This document shows, in pieces, positions 33,650 through 45,847 of a DNA stretch of 64,000 nt. Positions within the stretch are counted from its first letter, which is position 1. Each line of letters opens with the position of its first letter. The stretch comes from Ryuthela nishihirai (taxonomy: Eukaryota; Arthropoda; Arachnida; Araneae; Heptathelidae): assembly GCA_038380435.1 (NCBI GenBank), contig JAWZYU010000020.1:39712307-39776306 (forward strand). The letters run 5' to 3'. The notes below the pieces were generated by a model, which was not told where the DNA came from, ran no database searches, and was given only the letters and a program-made list of their open reading frames with translations. The position numbers were made by a program, and so were the translations under genes.

Positions 33650-35550
33650 TATATATATTTGGATCTGCCGCCGTTTTTAAAAACTTCGTGCATCATTGGA
33701 AGGCCGCGACCCATAATTTCACAACAAAGTGTAAACATTTTTTTTTCTGAAAACTAAATTAAAAATCTTACTTGGATAGGTACTAACAAAAAAAATATTA
33801 TTCGCATTTTCCAAATCTTCTATTAGCTTGAACTTTACAGTAAAAGCTAAAATTTGTAAACTGGCAAAAACTCTTGAAACAAGCATTCCCTATTCGCCTG
33901 ATACGATTGGACATTGAAGTTTCAATAGTTTCTACCTTCGCATTCCAATCTTTCAGTCTTACCTCTCGGAGTTCTGTCAACTCAAAAAAAAAAACTCCCT
34001 CAAACGCCCGGAAAGACATTGCGAAGTCAATTTATTGTTTTTGGAGAACAACAATAACAGTTAGTATACAAACTAATTTTTCTGACGAAGAAATCACAAA
34101 AAAAAAGAAAAATTGCCTAAATAGGATCATTTCTGATTTATGAGAATATCAGAAGCTCGACGACGTTAAATCCTACTATTGTCGGACTCACGAGAATCAA
34201 GAAGAAAAACAGCAGAATCCAACCGAAATTGAGACGGATTTTGGAAACAATGAAATGCTCTCTATGAAATCAACCATGAAAATAGACTCAACCGCAACAC
34301 TCATAAATCAAAACCGTTTCTCCGACAACTGCTTGGCGGGCTTTCTCATAAGTTCGCTTCTGTCCTTCAACTATACCTTTCTCCCTCCCCAATATACACT
34401 AACTCTTCTCCCCCTCTCTTCCTCCCTCCCTCCCTCCTCAACAACTGCCTTCGTGTCACAGGGTGCCCGGATATCCAAGGAGCCACCAGCAGCAATAACG
34501 GAACCTCTCTGCGCTATCGCTCTACTCGCTAATAGGACTCCAGCCAATATCCTTCCAGCCATACTTGGAGGCTATCATTTTCTCAGAGCCCAGTAACAGA
34601 AAATCCGCCCTTCGGATTTCTTCAGTGGACTTTGGGAAAATTGTGCCATCGATCTCTTGCATGTCCACTCAATGTCTCGATGTCTGTTCGCCGACATGAA
34701 GCTGTGTCCACGTACCAACTTGTGTGGATACCACACTCGTCTTACATTTTAAGACTTGTAGGCATTTCTAAAGCAAACACTGTGAGTAAAAATCTAGTCG
34801 TCTTTTATATAAAGGTTTTTTTTTTTTCATTTTTTTACTTTGACCCCTCCCCCCCCAAAAAAAAAAAGGCCACTCTCCGAGACTCAGATTTTGATAAATC
34901 CAGAATGGGAAAAGTAGATACATTAAAACTGAAAACAAAAATCAATATCCATATATTTTCTTTAATTTTGGTACATTGGGTGTTTAATATCATTAGCTTT
35001 AATTTCAACGAGGTGTTCACAATTATGAGTGAATTGGTTTATGAATTACAATGGACATGTATTTCAACACTCGTACACAATTTCATTCCTCTACACTTTC
35101 ATTAAAATCAGTTAATTAATTATTCATTTATTATAATCCCTTTTTGGCAGAAATCCCTTTCAAAACATAAATTTTATGATTTTACTTACAGAACGAAAGC
35201 TCAAAATTAAAATTTAATGTGCTGCGCCCTTTTCACAGATTCTGTAGCCAGTTGGAGGGCCAGGACTCACAGTTAAGTTCTTCAATAAGTTGAGGTACTA
35301 AAGAAATTAATTCTTTCGAGATACAAATAAAGACATTACTTTCGAGGTTTATCGTAATGTCTTGAAATCTAATGTTCAATTATAGGTCAGGATGCACAAA
35401 ATATTTCGAAAGTTGGGAAAGAAACGTTATTAGACCATATTTCGGTTTTTTTTTTAGAAATTATTTTCATCAGAAACTAAGATAAAATTTTTTCTTTCAT
35501 TTTAATCATCTTTTAAAAGCATATTATTTTTCAAAATTTGTTAATTGTAG
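33650..35550. other. Unannotated DNA; possible unique segment at 34370-34790
   Basis: Most is AT-rich. About 34370-34790 is more G/C-rich and non-repetitive. It begins with a CCCTCC-rich tract and ends in CTGTGAGTAAA, which resembles a splice donor. Frames on both strands are open, none recognised, so a host exon is possible but unproven. Confidence 0.25.
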
Positions 35551-35555
35551 CTATA

Positions 35556-36390
35556 CTAATTTTTCGCCGCCATGTCGGTTATTAATATTATCCTTAAGTC
35601 GTCATTGCCCCATGAGGGCTCATTGCCCATGAGGCCGTCATTGCCTATGTCCCCTCTGGGGACAGTGCAGGGCCAATAAAGCAAGGAAGACTTGTCAGAA
35701 TGTTCCTGGAGCCATTCGGTGACGATACGTGCCTTTGTGGCAGATGCGTTATCATGTTGAACGTGTCCATCCGAGTGAGGATAAACTGTAGCCATGAAAG
35801 GATGAACTTAGTCAATAACGATGTTCAAATATGCTGTGGCTTTCAAATATCCTTCGATGGATATCAGGGGACCTAATGTGTTCCAGGAAAACATTCCCCA
35901 CACCATCACACGTCCACACCGACCTGTGCCTTTGGCACCAGGAAAGATGGCTCCATACTCATGTTGCTCGTGCCAAATTCTGGATCCTTCCATCAGCATG
36001 ATGCAAAAAGGGAAACTTGATTCGTCCGACAGGACTACCTTTTCCAGTCCTCAACGGTCCAATGTCGATGCTCCTGCACCCACTAGAGAGGCGCTTTTGT
36101 GTTTCTACTGACAACATCGGCATTCAATATGGTCGACGGCTGTTCTAGCCCTTTCGCTACAAGGTCCAATATGTGTTACGTTTGGAGAACACCTTCTGTA
36201 CACCAATGTTTAATTTTGCCTCATTGTGCCCCGTCTGTTAACTTACCCAATTCTCGCCAGTCTCCTTTGCTTCCTCTGATGCACAAGCTGTTTTCGTCCA
36301 CAGGATCGCCGATCACTGGCAGTTTTTTCTTTTTTTTTTTGCTTTTCGCACCATTCTAGGTAACCCTTATAATGGTTGTGTGTGAAAAGC
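35556..36390 (-). pseudogene. Tc1-type transposase relic
   Basis: On the minus strand I see RVVLSDESSFPF (first catalytic Asp, about 36030), GRVMVWGMFSWNTLGPLISIEGYLKATAYL (35920-35830, typical of Tc1 proteins) and VQHDNASATKARIVTEWLQEH (second Asp, about 35750). The C-terminal third, with the catalytic Glu, has degenerated into repeated CATTGCCC/CCATGAGG text. The N-terminal part (36100-36390) is in broken frames. Inactive. Confidence 0.82.
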
Positions 36391-36465
36391 CTAGGAGAAC
36401 GGCCGTTTGAGAGATGCTAGAATCGGCACTCAAAGCACCAACTATCATGCCCATTCAAAGTCGTT

Positions 36466-36858
36466 AGGTTGGATTGGGTTGTTTTACCTCTGAGCGGCAC
36501 TTTTTTTGCACACCATGGGCTAAATGGCTAAATGGCCAGGTCACATGGACCCCGAAGTCTCAGAGAAGGTTGGAGGAGGGGACCCACTGTAAGAGCTGTT
36601 GGGAGACAGATGGTAGCGTGTTCCAGCGTGTTCTTAACGTGCACAGGGTATGGCTCTCCCGCACACGGGGCCAAGGATTAACATCTCATCAAAACGGACG
36701 GCGGCATTTCCAAGCCCATCGGTGTCCCATACTGACCGTTGGCAGGGCGCGGAGTTTTGCGGAGATAAATCTCAATGCTGACCCAGCTGGGACTCGAACC
36801 TGGGAACTACAGATTACGAGCCTGATACGCTACCGACTGAGCCACCCCCGCCCCATTT
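36466..36858 (-). mobile_element. SINE-A, TSD intact
   Basis: TSD TTCAAAGTCGTT at 36454-36465 and 36859-36870. GGCTAAAT is locally duplicated near 36528. Inserted in the Tc1-type element. Confidence 0.92.
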
Positions 36859-37034
36859 TTCAAAGTCGTTCGGGTAGCTCATTTTGCATATTCTGACGCT
36901 CAATCCAACTCTAACTGATGATCGAAGAACTGGTCTGCCAAATTTATACCGTACACCGCGGTCAGGTAACGTATTAGATGTTGGAATTTATATGACGAGC
37001 GATGGTGTACCTAATAAATTGGCACCTCAGTGTA

Positions 37035-37266
37035 TATTAAAATTTTCATTTGTGCATTTCTGTAATTTAGTTTATTTAACATGTGCTACATACATTTTTT
37101 CCATTCCTAAGTTGTAGAATGTTTGTGAGTCGAGTACCTCCCCCCTCCAAACATACACACACACACACACTTCCATACAGTTGGGGGTCTCTGAAATCTT
37201 TAGCCCCTGGGGCATTCAAATACCTTAATCCGCCACTGCCCCTCACCTTTCCCCAAAAACGTGGTG
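37035..37266. other. Short spacer, nothing recognised
   Basis: Contains a CACACA run near 37156. No gene seen. Confidence 0.3.
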
Positions 37267-37267
37267 C

Positions 37268-38037
37268 TGGTGTCTGCTTCAGTCAGTAGCCCACTAGGCT
37301 CGTAATCTGCAGTCTCTGGGGGCGGGGGTGGCTCAGTCGGTAACGCGCCAGGCTCGTAATCTGTAGTTCCCAGGTTCGAGTCCCAGCTGGGTCAGCGTTG
37401 AGATTTATCTGCGAAATATTCCCCGCCTGCCCACGGTGAGTAGGGGACACCGATGGGCTTGGAAAGGCCGCCGTCCGTCGGATGGGACGTTAAACCGTGG
37501 CCCCGTGTGCGGAAGAGAGCCATACCCTGTGCACATTAAAGAACACGCTGGATGGCCTTGACGGGAGGCTACCATCTGTCTTCCAACAGCCGTTCCAGTG
37601 GGCCCCCTCCCCAACCTTCTCTGAGCCTTCGGGGTCCATGTGACCTGGCCATTTAGCCCATGGTGTGCAAAAAAGTGCCGCTCAGAGGTAAAACAACCCA
37701 ACCCAACCTGCAGTCTCTAAGTACGAGACCAACCGTGGCAGCGTTGAAATTTATATCCACAAAACTTCCAACCTTGCCCTCAGTCAGTAGAAAACACCGA
37801 TGAGATTAGCAAGGCCGCCATCCGTCGGATAGGACGTTAAGCTGCGGGAGCATGTTAGAGAGAGTATATAACCTGTGCACGTTAAAGAACACCCTGGATA
37901 GCCTTGATGGGAGGCTACCATCTGTCTCCTAACAGCTATCCAGTGGCATAACATTCTCTGAGCCTTCGGGGTCCTTGTGGCTTAGCCATTTAGCCCAATA
38001 TGCACAAAAAATGCCCCTCAGTAGAAAAACAACTCTA
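37268..38037 (+). mobile_element. Older SINE-A split by a younger copy
   Basis: The diverged head (CTTCAGTCAGTAGCCCACTAG) is at 37268-37317; body and tail resume at 37719 and end near AAAACAACTCTACCC. The gap is exactly a younger SINE-A with its TSD. Confidence 0.85.
37318..37707 (+). mobile_element. SINE-A, young, nested in a SINE-A
   Basis: Near consensus. TSD CTGCAGTCTCT at 37307-37317 and 37708-37718, within the older copy's anticodon-to-T-arm region. Confidence 0.93.
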
Positions 38038-38039
38038 CC

Positions 38040-38735
38040 CTAAATATACACACAATCCCATTTTTAAATCAATCTCCAATATATTTCAATATGAGTACCT
38101 TTTAACAAAAAGGGTTTAAAATCAGAAATTCCGCATGAAAGTCATGTTGATATCATGTCATCATGATATAAAAAAAAACACACCTAAATTTGATCTTTCC
38201 CCTCTTCTTAAAATTAACTTCGATAATTTATCCCATTCCTTCATTTCACGATCACGTGCTAATTGCCGATAACATCTTTGTTTGACATCTTAATTTCCTT
38301 AACATTACTTCAGCTCGGATGAATCTTCTGTTTACTTTTCGTTAATATCCTCAAAGTCGCATGAACTATTTTCATCGTTGCTCTTGCTGCTGCTTTCATC
38401 CGATGGAATCTCTTCAAACCGAGGACTTAAGCGAAAGATTTTCAATTGTCAAAAGTAGCTTAAACCGAGTTTTCTTTCTTCAGAAAGGCAAGAAAAATAT
38501 TTAAGTACTATCTATCTACACTGTGTCCAAAGGTTAAGCAAAATTCCTAATCTGCTAAGTGACTCACAGACCACCGAAACTATTAACTTTACATTTTGCG
38601 TGGATGGAACAGAATGTAAGCAAGGTCGTATGCCTCCAAAAATTGCCCTGACCGGACAAAATTTGCATACGTCACTCGAAAAGAAATTCTGGGGTACACA
38701 TTAAAAGCTGGCTCTGATTCTGCACCACTGATTTC
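38040..38735. other. AT-rich DNA, no gene seen
   Basis: No domain or repeat recognised. The minus-strand 95-codon frame at 38589-38876 spans a SINE edge and a hAT end, so it is not a gene. Confidence 0.35.
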
Positions 38736-38949
38736 TTGTTGAGCAAGTTGTTGGGTTGTTTTACCCAGGGCCGTGCGGTAGATTTTCTCATTATGATGCA
38801 AGTCTTCGAAATGCCGCCCCTTAAAGGTTTTTTCTTTAAAATAACCTTCGATTGTGATTAAAAAAAAACTGCACAAAATGTACGAATACTATTTTTAATT
38901 TGAAAATATAAACTACTTTAAATAATGATATCAACTGCAACAATCTACT

Positions 38950-40370
38950 ACAGTTTTACCCTTCTAACTTTAACTTTAGCAAATTCATTAATTAGGGATG
39001 TGTAGTCTAGAGTGGCAGCCAATGTAGATTCAATAGAAATTAATGACAGATTTCTAAGTTTTGTTTGGCTTATTGAACTTCTTAAGTAGTGTTCTATTAA
39101 TTTTAATTTGGAAAAACTTCTTTCCCCACTAGCTACAGAGACAGGGAGTGTTAATAAAATTCTCAGATCTGCCAACACTATTCGGATACAAGGTAATTAA
39201 ATTTTGGCACAAATAATTTAAAACATCCAAAGGTTTCATAGAATATGGTAGCATTCGGGATACATCACGTAATTCTTCTTGTAGATCATTTGCATTTATA
39301 TCTGATTCATTTTCGACCGAAAGTAACGACTGGAGACTGGTACAATAATTTTCTAGCGTTTTGTCATCTATATCCTTGAGTTTTAAAATATCATATAAAA
39401 ACTGAAATTATTTGCTATGGGTTTCCAGAAGCGTGAATCGTTCATTCAGAGAATTAAGGGTAATGTCCAAAATATAATTGAAAAAGTTTATTTTAAATTT
39501 ATTCTCCTCTGTTAAGGGTTGATCGACAGCTTCTTCATAGCCAAATTGACGCTTTTTCCTTCTGGCTCTAACTTCAGTTTCGGCAGGAAATTCTGCACTG
39601 CATTCAGGATTCTCTGCAATCTCATTAGCAGCAATTTTCATCTGATCCTATCCAGATTGTCTATGACTTTTCACTTTTTGTATGGTTTCTGATAACATCC
39701 TTATACAATCTGACAAATTTATATTTACAGATTGCAATAGCTTCGAGACTGAATTTATTTCAAATAAAATATCATACCAAAGAATTACACCGCATATAAA
39801 CTTGTAATTTTTAATATTTTTTTGCTAACCCTCTTGCTTTAACTTTAGTTTCTGCATCTCTGTTGATGTCTTCTATTATTTGGAATAATGCATCATAGAT
39901 TTCGCAAAGTTGAAATCGTAAAGGTTTTAACGCATCTACTGTGCTTGACCACCTAGTAGCCCTCAATGGTTTTAGAGTTATTGTGAAACATATTTTTTAG
40001 CACTTCCCAACGCTTTGTAGAACAAGAAAAAAAAAGTGTAAAGCTCTTGAACAATAGCAAAAAAAGTTGTTGTTTCTGTAGAAGACGTTGCATCATTCAC
40101 AACTAGGTTTAAATAATGACATGCGCAGGGCACATAAAACGCCCTTGGATAGTTTTCAAGTATTCTATTTTGTACACCCTTTCTTACTCCTTTTCATATT
40201 AGCTCCGTTGTCATAGCCTTGTCCTCTAAGCCACTTTAACTCAAAACCTAACTTTTCCAAATGTGTCAGAATAAGTTCTGTCAAAAAAAAGCTAGTAAGA
40301 TTTGTAGGTAACAGAACATAATAAATAGATAACGAATATCTGTGAAATTGACAGCTAGCAGTCATGTTGA
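38950..40370 (-). pseudogene. hAT transposase (ZMYM1/TTF-like group), inactivated
   Basis: Read on the minus strand: LEKLGFELKWLRGQGYDNGANMK (about 40260-40190, catalytic-core signature of this hAT group), then PCACHYLNLVVNDATSS (about 40135-40080), FNYILDITLNSLNERF (about 39470-39420), and the C-terminal dimerisation motif SGERSFSKLKLIEHYLRSSI (about 39130-39070). Frames are broken between these blocks. The N-terminal zinc-finger part expected upstream (above 40370) is not recognisable. The enzyme would act in the nucleus to excise and insert hAT ends; this copy cannot. Confidence 0.85.
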
Positions 40371-40890
40371 CATATGCCTTTCCTTAACTTGTTATTGTAT
40401 TGTCTCCATTTCAACGTATATGAATTTGGTAAAAATAGAACAATAAATAACGAACGCAAAATTAGGCAAATGCAAATATTTCCTAAGCAACTCTCTCTCT
40501 ATCACACAGAGGCACACGTTCCGCACTTAATATTACACCCAGTCCATGCAAATGCTACTTTTTAATTCGAGTCCCTATTGTTATAACATAATAATTTTCA
40601 ATGATAATAAGTAACTACAATTGCTGTAAAAAACAATAATTCTCTTACCTGATCTACTTTTTAAACACAAAAACTGAATTAGTATAAATGCACAAATATT
40701 ATACTGATACATATATATTATATATCTGATTTACTGATTTAAATACAGCACAGCCACTTCTCATATCAAACTAACATTAACATCAAATATTGTCAATAAT
40801 TGTAAGCTCAAAGCAGAACTATCAACACGTAACACGTGCAATTGTCTTTTGTGATAATTGCCGCCTCAGCTTTTAGGAGCGGCCACGCGG

Positions 40891-41276
40891 TTGGGTTGTT
40901 GGGTTGTTTTACCTCTGAGCGGCACTTTTTTGCACACCATGGGCTAAATGGCCAGGTCACGTGGACCCCGAAGGCTTAGAGAAGGTTGGGGGAGGGGACC
41001 CACTGGAACAGCTGTTGGGAGACAGATGGTAGCCTCCCGTCAAGGCCATCCAGCGTGTTCTTTAACGTGCGCAGGGTATAGCTCTCCCGCACACGGGGCC
41101 ACTGCTTAACGTCCCATCCGACGGACGGCGGCCTTTCCAAGCCCATCGGTGTCCCCTACTGACCGTGGGCAGGGCGGGGAGTTTTGCGGAGATAAATCTC
41201 AACGCTGACCCAGCTGGGACTCGAACCTGGGAACTACAGATTACGAGCCTGGCGCGCTACCGACTGAGCCGCCCCT
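40891..41276 (-). mobile_element. SINE-A nested in the hAT element
   Basis: Near consensus. The TSD is imperfect by one base: GGCCACGCGG at 40881-40890 and GGCCGCGCGG at 41277-41286. The youngest layer of this nest. Confidence 0.9.
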
Positions 41277-42299
41277 GGCCGCGCGGTATATTACAAACAA
41301 AAATAATAGCTTCTCGCTGTCAGATCAAAAGTCTTTCGTCGAGCGCTCGCCAACGATGTACCTGCACCAGAAACCGAGATCAAAGGGTACCGAAAGCGCT
41401 TAGGCAGAAGCGTACGATAAATCATAAATCGTATACATCAATATCGGAATAACATAGACCAATATAGAAAAGCGTTGCGTAAAGATTTTTAATTATTGAA
41501 TGGTTCAAATTGTATTTTGATTTCGCTGCTTATGCCGCCCCTTTACGGTGCCGCCTGATGCGGCCGCCTCTCTGTATCATATCACGGCACGGCCCTGGTT
41601 TTACCTCTGAGCGGCACTTTTTTGCACACCATGGGCTAAATGGCCAGGCCCGAAGAAGGGTACAAGGACCCCGAAGCCACAAGAAAACAACAGAGACAGG
41701 CCACAAGGACCCCGAAGGCTCAGAGAAGGTTGGGGGAGGGTACCCACTGAAACAGCTGTTGGGAGACAGATGGTAGCCTCCCGTCAAGGGCATCCAATGT
41801 GTTCTTTAACGTGCACAGGGTATGGCTCTCCTGCACACGGGGCCACGGCTTAACGTCCCATCCGACGGACGGCGTCCTTTCCAAGCCCATCGGTGTCCCC
41901 TACTGTCCGTGGGCAGGGCGGGGAATTTTTGCGGAGATAAATCTCAACGCTGATCCGCTGGGACTCGAACCTGGGAACTACAGATTACGAGACTGGCGCG
42001 CTACCGACTGAGCCAACCCCGCCCCTTGTTGAGCAAGTGTTGTGTTCATGTTAGCAGAGCGTTACATATCAACAGTATGGCACAGAAATATACGGATGCT
42101 TTTACACTAGGTAAGAGCAATCAGCGCATTGAATCCAGCCAATCCAATACTGAGATGCCAAGGATTTTAAACGTCCTCTAATCTGTTCTTTCAAGACTTT
42201 AAGACGGTCCCAAACGACAGGATATGTTAGCCATAGACGAGTACAAGGTCGTTCAAGTGTGTCAAGGGTGCAGGATGGCAGCTATGTTACTCCAGGGGG

Positions 42300-42692
42300 T
42301 GGGGCGAGGGTGGCTCAGTCGGTAGCGCGCCAGGCTCGTAATCTGTAGTTTCCAGGTTCGAGTCCCAGCAGGGTCAGAGTTGAGATTTATCTCCGCAAAA
42401 TTTCCCCGCCCTGCCCACGGTCAGTAGGGGACACCGATGGGCTTGGAAAGACCGCCGTCCGTTGGATGGGACGTTAAGCCGTGGCCCCGTGTGCGGGAGA
42501 AACGTTAACGTTTGCACGTTAAAGAACACACTGGATGCCCTTGACGGGAGGCTACCATCTGTCTCCCAACAGCTGTTCCAGTGGGTCCCCTCCCCAAACC
42601 TTCTCTGAGCCTTCGGGGTTCTTGGGACCTTGCCATTTAGCCCATTGTGTGCAAAAAAAGTGTCGCTCAGAGGTAAAACAATCCAACCCAAC
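42300..42692 (+). mobile_element. SINE-A, full length
   Basis: Head CGAGGGTGGCTCAGTCGG to tail AAAACAATCCAACCCAAC. No clear TSD could be read. Confidence 0.88.
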
Positions 42693-42699
42693 AACTTTC

Positions 42700-43420
42700 A
42701 AACTTTAGGAAACAAATTGTAATTCGTGATATTTTCCATGCTGACCGGGAGAGAGGAAAGGAATTTTAATGTTAAGTACAAATAATAGTGCCTAAGAATT
42801 TCCTTATATAATGCAGGAATTTCATCATTTATGTCTTTATCCCGTCTTAATTGGCAGTTATTCGCATCAGTTTAAATACTTTCATTTCTAAAGTAAAAGT
42901 ACTAAGTAATTTCGAAAAAAATAATCATATCGTAAAGACGAAAAAATTCCTGCTTCTCTAAACAGGTAATAAGGGTTGCATTTTTGGGCTTTTAATTAGT
43001 AAGCGAATAAATCTCTTTCGTAGCACTAAAAGTTGGTTAAAATTGTTGAAAGAGAAAATTTTATGACATGTCGATCCATAGTAAATACACAGATTACCTC
43101 TAGAGATAGACTTCAAACATTAGTTAAAAAGTTCTAAAAAAAATCAACGCCGACACACGGCGTTGAATTTTTTTCAGAACTTTTTAATTTATGACATATT
43201 GCATTTTCATTACTTTTGGCTTCAGATGACATCTTTTTAGAAATAAATTTTCCTTCATTTCGATATAAGAGAAGTGGAAAAACATTTTACAAAGATCATT
43301 ACATATTATGCGTTTATCGCAATTTTATAACTGGTGAAGAGTACACGAACAAACACTTCTCAGTTCGCCTGAGATTATGTATAAATGGCTTGAACTGGTC
43401 ATCTAGTTCTAGGAGAGTAC
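42700..43420. other. AT-rich DNA with one hairpin
   Basis: No gene recognised. A hairpin at 43126-43185 pairs AAAAAGTTCT and CAACGCCG with their complements across a short CACACG-type loop. Confidence 0.4.
43126..43185. repeat. Imperfect inverted repeat, 60 bp
   Basis: AAAAAGTTCT, A-run, TCAACGCC on the left pairs with GGCGTTGA, T-run, AGAACTTTTT on the right. The long A/T section and GC-rich tip give a stable stem. Confidence 0.75.
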
Positions 43421-43434
43421 AAACGCAAATTAGG

Positions 43435-43818
43435 GTTGGGTTGTTTTACCTCTGAGCGGCACTTTTTTGCACACCATGGCTAAATGGCCAGGTCACATGG
43501 ACCCCGAAGGCTCAGAGAAGGTTGGGGGAGGGGACCCACTGGAAGAGCTTTTGGGAGACAGATGGTAGCCTCCCGTCAAGGCCATCCAGCGTGTTCTTTA
43601 ACGTGCACAGGGTATGGCTCTCCCGCACACCGGGCCACGGCTTAACGTCCCATCCGACGGACGGAAGGCCTTTCCAAGCCCATCGGTGTCCCCTACTGAC
43701 CGTGGGCAGGGCGGTGAATTTTGCGGAGATAAATCTCAACGCTGACCCAGCTGGGACTCGAACCTGGGAACTACAGATTACGAGCCTGGCGCGCTACCGA
43801 CTGAGCCACCCCCGCCCC
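43435..43818 (-). mobile_element. SINE-A, TSD intact
   Basis: TSD ACGCAAATTAGG at 43423-43434 and 43819-43830. Complete and near consensus. Confidence 0.95.
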
Positions 43819-43831
43819 ACGCAAATTAGGA

Positions 43832-44964
43832 GAAAGTAGCACACCACACCACGTGTTCAAGGTCAGGGTAATAGTAGTAGCAGTCGTAGTTATGTCAGCC
43901 ACAGAAAAGTTGTTACACGGAATAAATAGAAAATTTTCAAATCTGATGAAATTTGTTGAAGCCCAAGGGTTAACGATAGAAAAAGCTTACCAATAGCGAA
44001 TCCAAAGTTTAATGAGTTAGTATATCACAACTTTAAAAACTGAACTAAAAAAATTTAGGTAAAAAAGAGAAGGAATAGGAGAGCACAGAACTCAAGTGCG
44101 ACTGCATGCAAGGTCCGATATAATAATATAAATTCTTGAATTCTTTTGATGTGCAGATAGCAAGAATCTCTCTACCAGCCCTCTAACAGCAGAGAATGAC
44201 ACCACTATGGTGGTGATAGATTTATGGTCCGGGGTGGCATTATTTAAAATGATCGCACACCGCTCCACGTCTTTGCCGTAGTCATCCTGACTAGTCGAAA
44301 GTATAGGGACAATATCTTTCTGTTCTATGTGGAGTTTATAAGGATGTTATTGGCCCCCCCAGTTTGGTAACTTGGTAAATGAAGATTAGGAGTCTGGAAA
44401 GTTAACGATTGAGCTAACAACCGCCTCCACTCTGTCTGGGAAAAACGTAAAGACTTCACATAAAGAATTCACGCAAATATGGCTCATACAGTCGATGAAT
44501 TCATCGAAAGTGAAGATATTAAACTGATGAAATTACCAGCCTAATCTCTATACCTGAGTCCAGTAGAATAGGAATTCATAAACGTCTTTCGCATTGGGCA
44601 GAAAAAAAATATGTGTTTGCTGTGGTCCAGTAGCTGGAAGGGAGGTATTTTCAAAAAAGGGACATAAAAATGTTTAACTTCGTTTTCTACATTTCATTTG
44701 TCATACGTATATATATATATAGGTAAAAAATAACAAGAAAATGTATTAAATATGAATATAAAGTTTATTTTAAAGTCAAAACTAAAACTATGCCTCACTG
44801 TTTATTGCTTCATGTAACAATACATTGTCATTCCAAATCTCATAACATTTGGTTGTCGAGATTTTGAGATCTTCCGAAATTTATATGTTATGCTGAACTT
44901 CTGGACACCATCGAAATTGAAATCAAAAGTTATCAAATCAAGACATCCTTTGTTGGTATCTATG
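43832..44964. other. AT-rich DNA, no gene seen
   Basis: No domain recognised. CCAGCCTAATCTCTATACCT at about 44539 is copied into the SINE at 45.1 kb. Confidence 0.35.
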
Positions 44965-44965
44965 C

Positions 44966-45769
44966 CTTTCAGCGGCACATTTTTTTTTGGGGGGGCCAGG
45001 TCAAAAGGATCCCAAAGACTCAGAGAACATTGGAGAAGGGTTGGGTTGTTTTACATCTGAGCGGCACTTTTTTACACACCATGGGCTAATGACCAGCCTA
45101 ATCTCCAGCCTAATCTCTATACCTGAGGGTCCAAATGACCAGGTCACATGGACCCCGAAGGCTCAGAAAAGGTTGGGGGAGGGGACCCACTGGAACAGCT
45201 GTTGGGAGACAGATGGTAGCCTCCCGTCAAGGCCATCCAGCGTGTTCTTTAACGTGCACAGGGTATGACTCTCCCGCACATCGGGGCCACGGCTTAACGT
45301 CCCATCCGATGGACGGCGGCCTTTCAAAATCCATCGGTGTCCCCTACTGACCGTGGGCAGGGCGGGGAATTTTGCGGAGATAAATCTCAACGCTGACCCA
45401 GCTGGAACTCGAACCTGGGAACTACAGATTACGAGCCTGGTGCGCTACCGACTGAGCCACCCCCGCTCCCATTGGAGAAGGGAATTCACTGGACAGCTGT
45501 TAGGAGACAGATGAAAAGCGTTTTTTCAAGGTCATCCAAGGTGTTCTTTAACGTGCACAGGGCAAGACTCTCTATATACACCGGGTCAGGGCTTAACGTC
45601 CCCACCCGACGGACGTCGATTTTTCCAAACCAATCGCTGTTTCTTTCTCATCAAGGGAAGGGTGGCGATTAGCTGAGATACATCTCAACGCTGACAAAGA
45701 TGGGACTCGAACTTGATAACTGTAGATTACGTGCCTGGCACGCTACCAACTGAGCTCACCCCAACTCCG
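44966..45769 (-). mobile_element. Older SINE-A split by a younger copy
   Basis: Tail piece 44966-45040 (CTTTCAGCGGCACATTTTTT ... GAGAACATTGGAGAAGGG), remainder 45483-45769, ending CCAACTGAGCTCACCCC. The gap is one younger SINE-A plus its TSD. Confidence 0.85.
45041..45470 (-). mobile_element. SINE-A, nested, with an internal templated insertion
   Basis: TSD ATTGGAGAAGGG at 45029-45040 and 45471-45482. Between the tail and body an extra stretch of about 40 bp (45096-45130) repeats CAGCCTAATCTC twice, matching text 0.55 kb upstream. Confidence 0.9.
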
Positions 45770-45847
45770 CTTTCTTTGGGAAGTGAAATAATTTACGTAC
45801 AAAATAAATTTACGTTTGAAAACAAAGAGAATATTGGTTTTTTTGTG

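Larger units (their letters stand above)
35556..37032 (-). mobile_element. Tc1-family DNA transposon, 3' part lost
   Basis: One end is seen at about 37002-37032 (GGTGTACCTAATAAATTGGC then ACCTCAGTG, followed by TA at 37033-37034). The subterminal text (CCTAGGAGAACGGCCGTTTG, CACCAACTATCATGCCCATT) resembles, from memory, a Tc1-like family common in fish genomes. The opposite terminal repeat is not visible, so the element is truncated near 35.56 kb. A SINE-A is inserted at 36466-36858. Confidence 0.7.
38766..41597 (-). mobile_element. hAT DNA transposon inside a SINE-A
   Basis: Perfect 11-bp terminal inverted repeats (CAGGGCCGTGC) and a perfect 8-bp TSD, GTTTTACC (38758-38765 and 41598-41605), the length typical of hAT. 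It is 2.8 kb long, including a nested SINE-A at 40891-41276. Confidence 0.95.
38749..42025 (-). mobile_element. SINE-A carrying a hAT insertion
   Basis: The SINE tail is at 38749-38765 and the rest at 41606-42025. TSD TTGTTGAGCAAGT at 38736-38748 and 42026-42038. A roughly 45-bp local duplication (CAAGGACCCCGAAG twice, near 41662 and 41705) lengthens the body. The interior is a hAT transposon. Confidence 0.95.

Noticed and set aside
34632..35105. 157-codon frame as a host gene
   Set aside because: Its second half is AT-rich, low-complexity sequence with a homopolymer run; only the first part could be an exon, and no family is recognised.
38589..38876. 95-codon minus-strand frame
   Set aside because: It crosses the boundary between flanking DNA, a SINE tail and the hAT terminus.
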